Assembly (NCBI GenBank): GCA_030146875.1
Contig: JASLAX010000157.1
Coordinates: 1 to 27,009, forward strand
Direction of reading: 5' to 3'
DNA: 27,009 bases
Origin: Longimicrobiaceae bacterium
GTDB lineage: Bacteria; Gemmatimonadota; Gemmatimonadetes; Longimicrobiales; Longimicrobiaceae
Positions within the stretch are counted from its first letter, which is position 1. Every line of letters starts with the position of its first letter. Below, in pieces: positions 10,200 through 16,955 of the stretch. The notes below the pieces were generated by a model. It saw nothing but the letters and a program-made list of their open reading frames with translations. It had not been told where the DNA came from and ran no database searches. Position numbers and translations under genes: made by a program.

Positions 10200-11027
10200 G
10201 TGCGGATCCACGAGCTGACCGGGCGGGCACGCGCACCCGCCCCCGCCCCGCGCGTCCACGCGGGCGCCGCCCCGGCGCTGGCCATGGCGCTGCTGCTGGC
10301 CGCGCAGCCGCTGGCGGCGCAGGCGAAGGCGCGCTGGAGCGACCGCATCTACCAGCCCGGCCGCTGGCAGGCGGGTCGCGTGGTGGAGTGGGCGACGACC
10401 AACGCGGCCACGGACACGCTGGCGCTGGTCGCGCAGGTGGAGGGCTACGCGAAGGCGCCGCGCTGGCGGGCGGAGGTGCGCCCGGTGGTCGCCGGCCAGC
10501 CCACCGCCGCGCCGCTCGTGCTGGTGGGCGACCGCGGCCGCGTGGTGGTGATGACGGGCGTCTCCGCCACGCCGCTGGCGCAGCACCGCATGGCGCAGGA
10601 CCCCCTGGTCCGCGCCGTGGTCGCGCGCTTCGACCCGCAGGGCAACCCGCGCGCCCGCGGCCCGGCGCGCCTGGTGGAGCGCGGGGCGGACCGCCGGGTG
10701 ACCCGCGTGACGGTGCGCACCCCCGCCGTGCGCGCGGAGTTCCCGGACGGCCTGCTGGCCACGGGGCGCACGGGCCGGCTGATCGGCGCGATCGCCCGCG
10801 CGGGGCTGGCGGAGGTGGGCGGCACCCGCGCGCAGGCGGCGGCGCCCACGGCTGGCGCCCGCGGGGTGCGCGTCCGCAGCGGCGACGGGATGGTGGAGGT
10901 GACGCCGGACACGGCGGCGGTGGCGCGGATGGAGGCGCGGCGGTCCGACCCGGTCGCGCTGGACGAGTTCCTGCGCGAGGCGGGGCTCGCCCGCGCGCTC
11001 CCCATCGTGGAGGAGGCCGCCCCATGA
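10200..11027 (+). CDS. Unrecognised extracytoplasmic module, fused to or overlapping the cyclase C-terminus
   Basis: I do not recognise this family. The frame is open from the cyclase without a stop, so it can be read as a C-terminal fusion. It could also be a separate exported protein. A GTG at 10200 is preceded by a perfect AAGGAGG (10188-10194) with 5-nt spacing, and a later ATG at 10284 begins MALLLAAQPLAAQAKA, which looks like a signal-peptide core with a cleavage site after AAQ or AKA. The mature part is about 230 aa, Ala/Arg/Val-rich, with predicted beta-rich segments such as APLVLVGDRGRVVVMTGV and RVTRVTVRTPAVRAEF; no catalytic motif is evident. It ends ATGA-overlapping the M48 peptidase, implying translational coupling. 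Start is uncertain: 10200, 10284 or no separate start. Confidence 0.4.
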   Translation: MRIHELTGRARAPAPAPRVHAGAAPALAMALLLAAQPLAAQAKARWSDRIYQPGRWQAGRVVEWATTNAATDTLALVAQVEGYAKAPRWRAEVRPVVAGQPTAAPLVLVGDRGRVVVMTGVSATPLAQHRMAQDPLVRAVVARFDPQGNPRARGPARLVERGADRRVTRVTVRTPAVRAEFPDGLLATGRTGRLIGAIARAGLAEVGGTRAQAAAPTAGARGVRVRSGDGMVEVTPDTAAVARMEARRSDPVALDEFLREAGLARALPIVEEAAP

Positions 11028-11887
11028 GCCGCCGCATGGTCGCGTCGGCGGCGTTCGCCGCCGTGCTGCTGACGGCGTCCGCCGCCGCCGCGCAGAACCC
11101 GCTTGACCGCCTGGGGCGCCTTCGCGCGGGGGCGCAGGTGGCGGCGTCGCTCGCTCCGATCGGGACCGCGAAGGAGGTGGAGATCGGCAGGGGGATCGCC
11201 GCCACCGTGGCCGGGCGCTACCGCCTGGTGCGGGACGAGGAGCTGACGCGGTACGTGGAGATGGTGGGTGCCGCGGTGGCGCAGCACTCGCCGCGCGACG
11301 GCGAGCTCACCTTCCGCTTCGGCGTGCTGGACAGCGACGATGTGAACGCGTTCGCCGCGCCGGGCGGGTACGTCTTCGTGACCCGCGGTGCGCTGCGGAT
11401 GATGGAGAGCGAGGCGGAGCTGGCGGGCGTGCTGGGGCACGAGGTGGCGCACGTGGACCAGAAGCACGTGCTGGAGGAGATCCGGAAGGGCGAGGCGGCG
11501 CGCGGGCTGAGCGACCAGGCGCAGATCTCCGGGCCGGTGCTGGAGGCCGTGCGCGACTTCGGCTCCCAGGTCGTCTTCCGCGGCTTCTCGCGCGGCGACG
11601 AGGCGGAGTCCGACTCCCTCGCGATCCTCTACGCCGCCGCCGCGGGGTACCGGCCGGACGGGCTCGCGCGATTCCTGGAGCGTCTCGCCGCGACGGAGCA
11701 GGCGCCGGCGGGCGCCGCCGGGGCGCGGCTCCGCGAGTGGGTCTCCACCCACCCGCCCTCCGCCGAGCGCCTGGTGGACGTCCGCCGGCAGCTCGCCGCG
11801 CGCCCCGACGCGGAGTCGGGCCAGGCGGTGGAGGAGCGGTTCCGGCGCCGGACGGCCTCGATCCGGGCGGCCCCTCCGACGCGGTAG
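11024..11887 (+). CDS. Secreted M48-family zinc metallopeptidase
   Basis: Predicted periplasmic metalloprotease, 287 aa. An N-terminal signal peptide (basic MSRR, hydrophobic core to about residue 20, cleavage near ASAAAAQ) precedes the M48 domain. The zinc motif HEVAH is at 139-143, and the likely third ligand is Glu193 in SRGDEAESD. The conserved substrate-side segment DSDDVNAFAAPGGYVFVTRG is at 103-122 and STHPPSAERL lies near the C-terminus. The domain layout resembles BepA/LoiP-type proteases but without TPR repeats. The start codon overlaps the stop of the preceding module by ATGA, so it is part of the cyclase operon. It is more divergent from the two M48 lipoproteins at 13422-15128 than those are from each other. 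Confidence 0.92.
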   Translation: MSRRMVASAAFAAVLLTASAAAAQNPLDRLGRLRAGAQVAASLAPIGTAKEVEIGRGIAATVAGRYRLVRDEELTRYVEMVGAAVAQHSPRDGELTFRFGVLDSDDVNAFAAPGGYVFVTRGALRMMESEAELAGVLGHEVAHVDQKHVLEEIRKGEAARGLSDQAQISGPVLEAVRDFGSQVVFRGFSRGDEAESDSLAILYAAAAGYRPDGLARFLERLAATEQAPAGAAGARLREWVSTHPPSAERLVDVRRQLAARPDAESGQAVEERFRRRTASIRAAPPTR

Positions 11888-12023
11888 CGGCGGCCCGGGT
11901 CCGCCGGCATCTTCCCGCGACCCTTCGAGGCAGGCGTCGCGGCCGTCTCGGCCGTCCGAGCGATCCCGCGGTGGACGCCCGGCGACCTCCAATCCCTCCC
12001 CACCCCGGCGCGGGAGCACGACC

Positions 12024-12602
12024 ATGACCAACGAAAGCGCGTCCCCCCCGGGTCCCGCAGCGGACCTGCTCCGGCGGGTGGACGAGGTGCGGAGCGACGC
12101 GCGGGCGCTGGGGGAGGGGCTGTCCCCGGCGCAGCTCGCGTGGCGGCCGGCGGACGGCGGGTGGAGCGTGGGGGAGGTCTTCGAGCACCTAGTCACCTCC
12201 GACGCGCTCTACCACGACCGCGTGCGGGATGCGCTGGCGAAGGCGGAGGCGCGCGGCGGCCCCCGCGACGCGGGAGCGCCGTGGAAGCCGTCGCTGCTCG
12301 GCGGCTTCCTGGCGCGCTCGCTGGAGGCGCCGCGGAAGCTGCCCTCGCCGAAGGTCTTCCGCCCGGCGGAGACGCCGCGCCCGGGGGTGGTGCGGGAGTA
12401 CGTGGGGATGCTGGACGCGCTGGAGGCGCTGATCCGGCGGGCGGAGGGGCTGGACTGGCGGCGGATCCGGACCGCGTCGCCGGTGAGCCGGCTGATCCGG
12501 CTGAACCTGGGGGACTGCTTCGCCGTGCTGGCCGTCCACGGCCGCCGCCACATGGGCCAGGTCCGCCGCGTGCGCGAGAGCGCGGGCTTCCCGGCGTCCT
12601 GA
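12024..12602 (+). CDS. DinB-like four-helix metal-binding protein
   Basis: 192-aa cytoplasmic protein of the DinB/YfiT superfamily, whose members include thiol transferases and many proteins of unknown role. Family features: LSPAQLAWRPADGGWSVGEVFEHL near residues 33-56 and VHGRRHMGQVRRVRE near 171-185. The putative metal ligands are His55, His172 and His176, the usual one-plus-two arrangement. GGGAG lies about 6-10 bases before the ATG at 12024. It lies 136 bp after the M48 gene and only 4 bp from the convergent thiD stop, so there is no room for a separate terminator. Substrate cannot be inferred. Confidence 0.82.
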   Translation: MTNESASPPGPAADLLRRVDEVRSDARALGEGLSPAQLAWRPADGGWSVGEVFEHLVTSDALYHDRVRDALAKAEARGGPRDAGAPWKPSLLGGFLARSLEAPRKLPSPKVFRPAETPRPGVVREYVGMLDALEALIRRAEGLDWRRIRTASPVSRLIRLNLGDCFAVLAVHGRRHMGQVRRVRESAGFPAS

Positions 12603-12606
12603 CGCG

Positions 12607-13413
12607 TCAGCCCGTCGTCCGCGCGGGAACGAGGTGGTTCAGCGGGCCGTGCCCCGCGCCGTAGCCCGGCGCCGCCCGCATGGCGCGGTGGACGAAGTCG
12701 AGCGCGTCCTCCACCGCGTCGCGGAGAGGACGGCCGTGGGCCAGCCCCGCGGCCACGGCGGCGGAGAGGGTGCAGCCGGTGCCGTGGGTGCTGCGCGTCT
12801 CCAGCTTCGGGCGGCGCCAGGCGTGCCACTCGCGCCCGTCGAAGAGCACGTCCACCATCTCCCCGCCGCTCAGGTGTCCGCCCTTCACCAGCGCCGCCCT
12901 GGCGCCGCGCCCCACCAGCGCCTCCGCCGCGCGCCGCATCCCCTCCTCGTCGTCGACCGCGAAGCCCGCCAGGATGGCGGCCTCGTCCAGGTTCGGCGTG
13001 GCGAGCGCGGCCAGCGGGAGCAGCTCGTCCACGATGGTGCGCTCCGCGTCGCGGTCCAGCAGGCGGTCGCCGCTGCTGGCGACCATCACCGGGTCCAGGA
13101 CGTAGTGGGGGAGCGAGCGCGCGCGGATGGACTCCGCGACGGCGCCCGCCAGCTCCGCCGTCGCCAGCATCCCCGTCTTCACGGCGCGCGGGGGAAGGTC
13201 GTCGGCCACCACGGCGATCTGGGCGCGCACGGTGTCCACCGGGACCGGGTGGACCCCCGAGACGCCGCGGGTGCTCTGGACGGTGACGGCGGTGATGACG
13301 GAGGTGCCGAAGCAGCCGAAGGCGTGGAAGGTCTTCAGGTCGGCCTGGATCCCGGCTCCGCCCCCCGAGTCGGAGCCGGCGATGGTCATCACGATCGGGG
13401 GCGGGGCGGTCAT
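12607..13413 (-). CDS. thiD: ThiD, hydroxymethylpyrimidine/phosphomethylpyrimidine kinase
   Basis: Phosphorylates HMP and HMP-phosphate to HMP-pyrophosphate, the pyrimidine branch of thiamine synthesis. The protein is 268 aa, matching the 266 aa of the enterobacterial enzyme. Ribokinase-fold motifs: TIAGSDSGGGAGIQADLKTF at 10-29, VKTGML at 78-83, LDPVMVASSGDRLL at 106-119, KGGHL at 177-181 and THGTGCTLS at 209-217 with Cys214 in the anion-hole loop. The ATG at 13413 (MTAPPPIVMTIAGS) is chosen; the frame is open far upstream, but that region is occupied by the M48 genes. No clear Shine-Dalgarno, and it starts 8 bp after the second M48 stop, so translation is probably coupled. No fused thiE domain. 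Confidence 0.95.
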   Translation of the reverse strand: MTAPPPIVMTIAGSDSGGGAGIQADLKTFHAFGCFGTSVITAVTVQSTRGVSGVHPVPVDTVRAQIAVVADDLPPRAVKTGMLATAELAGAVAESIRARSLPHYVLDPVMVASSGDRLLDRDAERTIVDELLPLAALATPNLDEAAILAGFAVDDEEGMRRAAEALVGRGARAALVKGGHLSGGEMVDVLFDGREWHAWRRPKLETRSTHGTGCTLSAAVAAGLAHGRPLRDAVEDALDFVHRAMRAAPGYGAGHGPLNHLVPARTTG

Positions 13414-13421
13414 GGGGCCGT

Positions 13422-14282
13422 TCAGCGCAGCGGGAGCGGCGGCGGCGGCGGGGGAAGCTCCTCCATGCGCCGCAGGAATCCGCGGTAAGATGGAACGTCG
13501 CGCGCCAGCGGGGGAGGGGGCGTGGTCAGGGAGTGGTCGATCTCCTCCTTGGCCTTCACGATGCGCGCGTGCGTGGCGGGGTGCGTGGAGAGCCACTCCG
13601 GCTGCCCGCCGGGCCCCGGCTTCGCCCGCTCCTCGGCCAGCAGTCCGTGCAGGAAGGTGAGCATCCCCCGCGGGTCCACGCCGGTGCGGATCAGGTAGTC
13701 CACCGCCAGCCGGTCGGCCTCCTGCTCGTCGGCGCGCGAGTGCGCGGCCGACCACACGGCGCCGCCCAGCTTCAGCGCCTCCTGGTCCAGGATCTTGGGC
13801 TCGTGGCCCAGGATGGTGCGGTAGAGGATGCCCACGACCGAGCCGGTGCGCATCTGCCGCTGCAGGCTCTTGGCCCCGTGCCGCGCCGCCACGTGCCCGA
13901 TCTCGTGCGCCAGCACGGCGGAGAGCTCGGAGACGTTGCGGGTGCGCTCGATCAACCCCCGGTCCAGGTAGATGTGCCCGCCCGGAAGGGCGAACGCGTT
14001 CACCTCGTCCGAGTCCACGATGTAGAAGTTGTACTTCAGGTCGGGGCGCTCGCTGACCGACGCCAGCATCTGCCCCAGGCTCCCCACGTAGCGGTTGAGG
14101 GCCGTGTCCTCCACCAGCGGGATGCGGGCGTTGAGGTGCGTCGCCAGGTCGTCGCCGATCTGCACCTCGCGCCGCTCGCCCACGCACGCGGAGAGCGCCC
14201 CGGCGAGCAGGGTGCAGAGGAGAACGGGGAGGCGGCGCCGCCGCCTCCCCGTTCCAGTCCTGGTGCCGCGGATCCAGCCCAC
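13422..14282 (-). CDS. M48-family metallopeptidase, lipoprotein (second of tandem pair)
   Basis: Zinc metalloprotease predicted to be lipid-anchored in the cell envelope, 286 aa. It has a basic n-region with five consecutive Arg, a hydrophobic core and lipobox LSAC with Cys33. The zinc site is HEIGH at 126-130, with Glu186 in SRADEQEAD as likely third ligand. DSDEVNAFALPGGHIYLDRG (90-109) is the conserved strand next to the active site. A proline-rich tail (PPPPPLPLR) ends the protein. The start is GTG at 14282, 3 bp after the stop of the first M48 gene; codons 10-20 are made of a 33-bp palindrome. It is a clear paralogue of the upstream gene by collinear similarity. Role (outer-membrane quality control or other) is inferred only. 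Confidence 0.9.
   Translation of the reverse strand: MGWIRGTRTGTGRRRRRLPVLLCTLLAGALSACVGERREVQIGDDLATHLNARIPLVEDTALNRYVGSLGQMLASVSERPDLKYNFYIVDSDEVNAFALPGGHIYLDRGLIERTRNVSELSAVLAHEIGHVAARHGAKSLQRQMRTGSVVGILYRTILGHEPKILDQEALKLGGAVWSAAHSRADEQEADRLAVDYLIRTGVDPRGMLTFLHGLLAEERAKPGPGGQPEWLSTHPATHARIVKAKEEIDHSLTTPPPPLARDVPSYRGFLRRMEELPPPPPPLPLR
14222..14254. repeat. 33-bp near-perfect palindrome inside the M48 signal-peptide codons
   Basis: Perfect 16-bp arms (14222-14237 and 14239-14254) around a single central base. It lies in codons 10-20 of the second M48 gene, about 32 bp after the stop of the first one. It encodes the RRRRRLPVLL stretch. It is unusual for such a hairpin to sit within a translated start region. 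Confidence 0.9.
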
Positions 14283-14285
14283 CGG

Positions 14286-15128
14286 CTAGCGGCGGTCGGT
14301 GGGGTAGGGCTGCAGGGTGCGCAGCCGCGCCCGGAAGGTCTGGAAGGCGCGCGTGTCCGTCGCCAGCCCGGCGGCGTTCGCCCCCGCCGTGGCGTTGATG
14401 AGCGCCTGGGTGTTGTTGACCCGCTCGGTCGTGAGCGGGTGGGTGGAGAACCACTGCTCCACCTTGCTGGGGTTCCGCTGCTGCTCGCTCATGAGCTGCT
14501 GGAACATGGTGACCATGCCCCGCGGGTTGATCCCCGTGCGGATCAGGTAGTTGATGGCGTCGCGGTCGGCCTCGCGCTCGGCGTCGCGGCCGTAGCCGGC
14601 GAACACCGCGGTGCCGGCCACCTGCACGCCCACCTGCTCCACCGTGCTGGGGTTGCGCTGCAGGAGGACGCCGTAGACCAGGCCCAGCAGGTTGTTGGCG
14701 TTCTGCGCCCGCTGGATCTGCTCGATGCCGTGCCGCTCCACCACGTGGCCGATCTCGTGCCCCAGCACGCCCGCCACCTCCGACATGTTGTCCGAGCGCT
14801 CGATCAGCCCGCGGTTGATGTAGATGTAGCCGCCGGGAAGCGCAAAGGCGTTGACAACGTCCGAGTTGACGATGTAAAACGTGTACTGGATGCCGCGCGG
14901 GTCCGCGTTCCGGGCGATGCTCCGCCCCAGCTCGTTGATGTAGCGGTTCGCCGCGTCGTCCCGCACCAGCGGGAGCTGGCGGTTGATCTGCTGGGCCTGC
15001 GAGGCGCCGAACTGCACCTCCTGCTCGGTCGAGACGTTCGAGGCGCACCCCGGGGCGGCCACGACGGCGCCGCAGAGCGCGAGCCCGCCCACGGAGGCGC
15101 GGAAGCGGCTGGGGAAAAACGTACGCAT
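14286..15128 (-). CDS. M48-family metallopeptidase, lipoprotein (first of tandem pair)
   Basis: Predicted envelope zinc metalloprotease of 280 aa. The signal peptide (MRTFFPSRFR, hydrophobic to about residue 25) ends at a lipobox-like APGC with Cys28. HEIGH is at 124-128 and the likely third ligand is Glu184 in GRDAEREAD. NSDVVNAFALPGGYIYINRG (88-107) and WFSTHPLTTERV complete the family pattern. The ATG at 15128 has AGGAG 6 bases upstream; an in-frame extension to 15323 overlaps the divergent methyltransferase gene and is rejected. First gene of an M48-M48-thiD unit. Compared with its downstream copy it lacks the proline-rich tail. No convincing promoter is visible in the 74-bp divergent gap. 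Confidence 0.92.
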   Translation of the reverse strand: MRTFFPSRFRASVGGLALCGAVVAAPGCASNVSTEQEVQFGASQAQQINRQLPLVRDDAANRYINELGRSIARNADPRGIQYTFYIVNSDVVNAFALPGGYIYINRGLIERSDNMSEVAGVLGHEIGHVVERHGIEQIQRAQNANNLLGLVYGVLLQRNPSTVEQVGVQVAGTAVFAGYGRDAEREADRDAINYLIRTGINPRGMVTMFQQLMSEQQRNPSKVEQWFSTHPLTTERVNNTQALINATAGANAAGLATDTRAFQTFRARLRTLQPYPTDRR

Positions 15129-15202
15129 GTCGTTCTCCTGCGGTCGGTTGAGTCGAATGTACGCGGCACAGGGATGAGCAAGACCCGGACCAGCGGGAGG
15201 CG

Positions 15203-15970
15203 ATGCTTTCACAGCGGGAGCAGAGGGAGCTGAGGGCGCTCCGCCAGAGGAAGCGCCGCGAGGCAGAGGGCCTGTTCCTGGCCGAGGGAGTCCGCGCGGT
15301 GGAGGACCTTCTGCGGTCCCCACTTAGGGTGCGCTTCCTGGCCGCGGCGTCCTCGCTGGGGGACGGCGAGCGGGGCCTCGCGCTCCTTCGCGAGGCCGGC
15401 GCGGGCCACGTGCCCGTGCGCGAGGTGTCAGACGCCGAGCTGCGCGAGTACGCCGGCACCGACACGCCGCAGGGGGTGATCGCCGTGGCCGAGGTGCCCG
15501 CGCGCGCTCTCTCCGACCTGGCCCCGGCCCACGGCCGGGCGGCGGTGCTGGCGCTGGACGCGGTGCAGGACCCCGGCAACTTCGGCACGCTGGTCCGCAC
15601 CGCCGAGGCGCTGGGCGCGTCCGGCGTGCTCGTCCTGCCGGGCACCGTCGACCCCTGGAACCCCAAGTCGGTCCGCGCCGCCATGGGCTCCTCCTTCCGC
15701 CTCCCCGTCGCGTCCGCAGCGTGGGACGAAGCGGAGGGGTGGATCCGCGCGGCCGGGCTGACGGTGCTCGCCGCCGCCGCGGGCGGGGAGGCGCTGCCGT
15801 CGTCCCCGCCGGAGCGGGCGGTCCTGGTGGTGGGCAACGAGGGCGCCGGCATCTCGGACGGGACGCGGCGCCTGGCGGACCACGTGGTCGGCATTCCCCT
15901 GCGGGGCCGCGCGGAGTCGCTGAACGTGGGCGCCGCGGGCGCCATCCTCCTCCACGAGCTCCTGCGCTGA
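15203..15970 (+). CDS. SpoU/TrmH-family RNA 2'-O-methyltransferase
   Basis: SPOUT-class methyltransferase that uses S-adenosylmethionine to methylate a ribose in rRNA or tRNA; 255 aa. The N-terminal ~95 residues form the substrate-binding domain (EGLFLAEGVRAVEDLL, then TPQGVIAV at 88-95). The trefoil-knot catalytic domain has motif 1 DPGNFGTLVRTAEALGASGV (123-142), motif 2 VVGNEGAGIS (209-218) and motif 3 IPLRGRAESLNVGAAGAILL (231-250). Closest in layout to RlmB/TsnR-like proteins; the exact target nucleotide cannot be read. The ATG at 15203 has GGGAGG 3 bases upstream. It starts 74 bp from the divergent M48 gene and is followed after 11 bp by the prepilin peptidase. Confidence 0.92.
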   Translation: MLSQREQRELRALRQRKRREAEGLFLAEGVRAVEDLLRSPLRVRFLAAASSLGDGERGLALLREAGAGHVPVREVSDAELREYAGTDTPQGVIAVAEVPARALSDLAPAHGRAAVLALDAVQDPGNFGTLVRTAEALGASGVLVLPGTVDPWNPKSVRAAMGSSFRLPVASAAWDEAEGWIRAAGLTVLAAAAGGEALPSSPPERAVLVVGNEGAGISDGTRRLADHVVGIPLRGRAESLNVGAAGAILLHELLR

Positions 15971-15981
15971 ACCCCGGGCCC

Positions 15982-16749
15982 ATGCCGCTCACGCTGCTCC
16001 TCGCGATCTACGCCGGCCTGGTGGGCGCCGCCGTGGGCTCGTTCCTGAACGTCTGCGTCTACCGCTGGCCCGAGGGGCTCTCGGTCGTCCGCCCGCCGTC
16101 GCGCTGCCCGGTGTGCGAAACGCGCATCCGCTGGCGCGACAACCTGCCCATGTTGGGGTGGCTGATGCTGCGCGGCCGCTGCCGCTCGTGCGCCACGCCC
16201 ATCTCGCCGCAGTACCCGCTGGTGGAGGCGATCACCGCCTCGCTCTGGGTGGCGGCGGTGCTGCGGCACGGGGCCTCGTGGCAGGCGCTGTCCTCCGCCC
16301 TCTTCTTCACCATCCTGCTGGGGATCGCGCTCACCGACGCCCGTACCTACATCATCCCCGACCAGTTCACGCTGGGCGGGCTGGCGATCGGGCTGGCGCT
16401 CGCCTTCGCGCCCGGCGGCATCACGCCGCAGCGGGCTTTCGTCGGCGCGGCGCTGGGGCTGGGGCTGCTCTGGGTGGTGGCGGTGGTGGGGGAGTGGGCG
16501 TTCAAGAAGCCCGCGATGGGCGGCGGCGACATCAAGATGATGGCGATGGTGGGCGCCTTCGTGGGGCCGTACGGGGTGCTGCTGACCATCTTCCTGGGTG
16601 CCGCGCTGGGCTCGCTGATCTTCGGGCCCATCTCGCTGCGCACCAACAAGCTGGTGCCGTTCGGGATCTTCCTGGCGCTGGGGGCGGGGATCGCGGAGCC
16701 GTGGGGGCAGGCCATCGTGGACTGGTACGTGAGCTCCTTCCTTCGCTGA
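15982..16749 (+). CDS. Prepilin peptidase (PilD-type, A24 aspartic peptidase)
   Basis: Inner-membrane bifunctional enzyme that cleaves and N-methylates type IV pilin-like or type II secretion pseudopilin precursors; 255 aa. The N-terminal part begins with a membrane segment ending VGSFLNVCVYRWPEG. The cytoplasmic zinc-binding loop has Cys42, Cys45, Cys67 and Cys70. Catalytic aspartates are Asp119 (ALTDARTYIIPD) and Asp183 (GGGDIKMM). Several hydrophobic helices follow. Both the methyltransferase and peptidase parts are present. The start is the ATG at 15982 (MPLTLLLAIYAG), 11 bp after the methyltransferase stop, with a weak Shine-Dalgarno. No pilin genes are in the window. Confidence 0.95.
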   Translation: MPLTLLLAIYAGLVGAAVGSFLNVCVYRWPEGLSVVRPPSRCPVCETRIRWRDNLPMLGWLMLRGRCRSCATPISPQYPLVEAITASLWVAAVLRHGASWQALSSALFFTILLGIALTDARTYIIPDQFTLGGLAIGLALAFAPGGITPQRAFVGAALGLGLLWVVAVVGEWAFKKPAMGGGDIKMMAMVGAFVGPYGVLLTIFLGAALGSLIFGPISLRTNKLVPFGIFLALGAGIAEPWGQAIVDWYVSSFLR

Positions 16750-16857
16750 CCGCGGCCGGGAACCCGATCCGCGGAGCCGCCGCTCCGTGCGCCGCGACCC
16801 CGCGTGGAGGGCCGATTCCTGAGCTCTGGTCCGGATCACGAAGGAAGCAGATAGAAA

Positions 16858-16896
16858 GGAGACGCGGAGAACTACACTGCTGTTCTCCGCGTCTCC
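16858..16896 (-). terminator. Strong hairpin terminator between convergent prepilin peptidase and thiO
   Basis: Perfect 15-bp inverted repeat (16858-16872 and 16882-16896) with a 9-nt loop. Read on the minus strand it is followed by TTTCTATCT, so it fits an intrinsic terminator for the operon ending in thiO, 59 bp after its stop. It can also act on the plus strand, where no T-run follows. The arm GGAGACGCGGAGA resembles a type of dispersed repeat seen in several phyla, so it may be a mobile or repeated hairpin. Confidence 0.65.
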
Positions 16897-16955
16897 GCGT
16901 GCCATCTCGTCATCAGCCCTCGAGACGTCGGTGGTCAGCGCTCCGGCAGGATCGC

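Larger units (their letters stand above)
8242..11027 (+). pseudogene. CHASE2-domain adenylate/guanylate cyclase, interrupted by two single-base frameshifts
   Basis: Membrane-bound class III nucleotide cyclase read in three successive frames. Frame 1 (8242 to about 9454) gives a short N-terminal membrane segment, an extracytoplasmic CHASE2 sensor (DTSIVVVQVDDRTL, GRWPFPR, LVVFDVAFPE) and the first of the post-sensor transmembrane helices. A +1 shift at the G10 tract 9445-9454 moves to frame 2: AYAAGWWLD, another hydrophobic stretch, DLFSRYVAPEHV, then metal-binding Asp in LLFSDIRGFTS and the Lys/Asp pair in LDKFIGDAVMAFWGAP. A second +1 shift at the C6 run 9853-9858 moves to frame 3: IGIGIHTGEAIVGNIGS and LDYTAIGDTVNLASRLE, ending with KGKEEPVRIHELTG near 10222. 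Removing one base from each run restores a clean protein. The Lys and Asp at substrate-specifying positions suggest cAMP. Frame 3 runs on to 11027 without a stop (see next entry). Either homopolymer errors or a truly broken or phase-variable gene. Confidence 0.85.

Noticed and set aside
9515..11023. Continuation of frame 2 as an 800-aa protein from the cyclase into the M48 peptidase
   Set aside because: Between 9859 and 11023 this frame is Arg/Gly/Pro/Ala-rich shadow of the third frame, which carries the conserved cyclase motifs; the M48 gene starts at 11024.
11888..12023. Terminator after the secreted M48 gene (CGGCGG/CCGCCG, 6 bp)
   Set aside because: The stem is short and GC-rich, expected by chance at this composition, and no T-run follows.
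15129..15202. Promoters for the divergent M48 and RNA methyltransferase genes
   Set aside because: Candidate hexamers (TACATT on minus, TTGAGT on plus) lack a partner at 16-18 nt, so no call is made.
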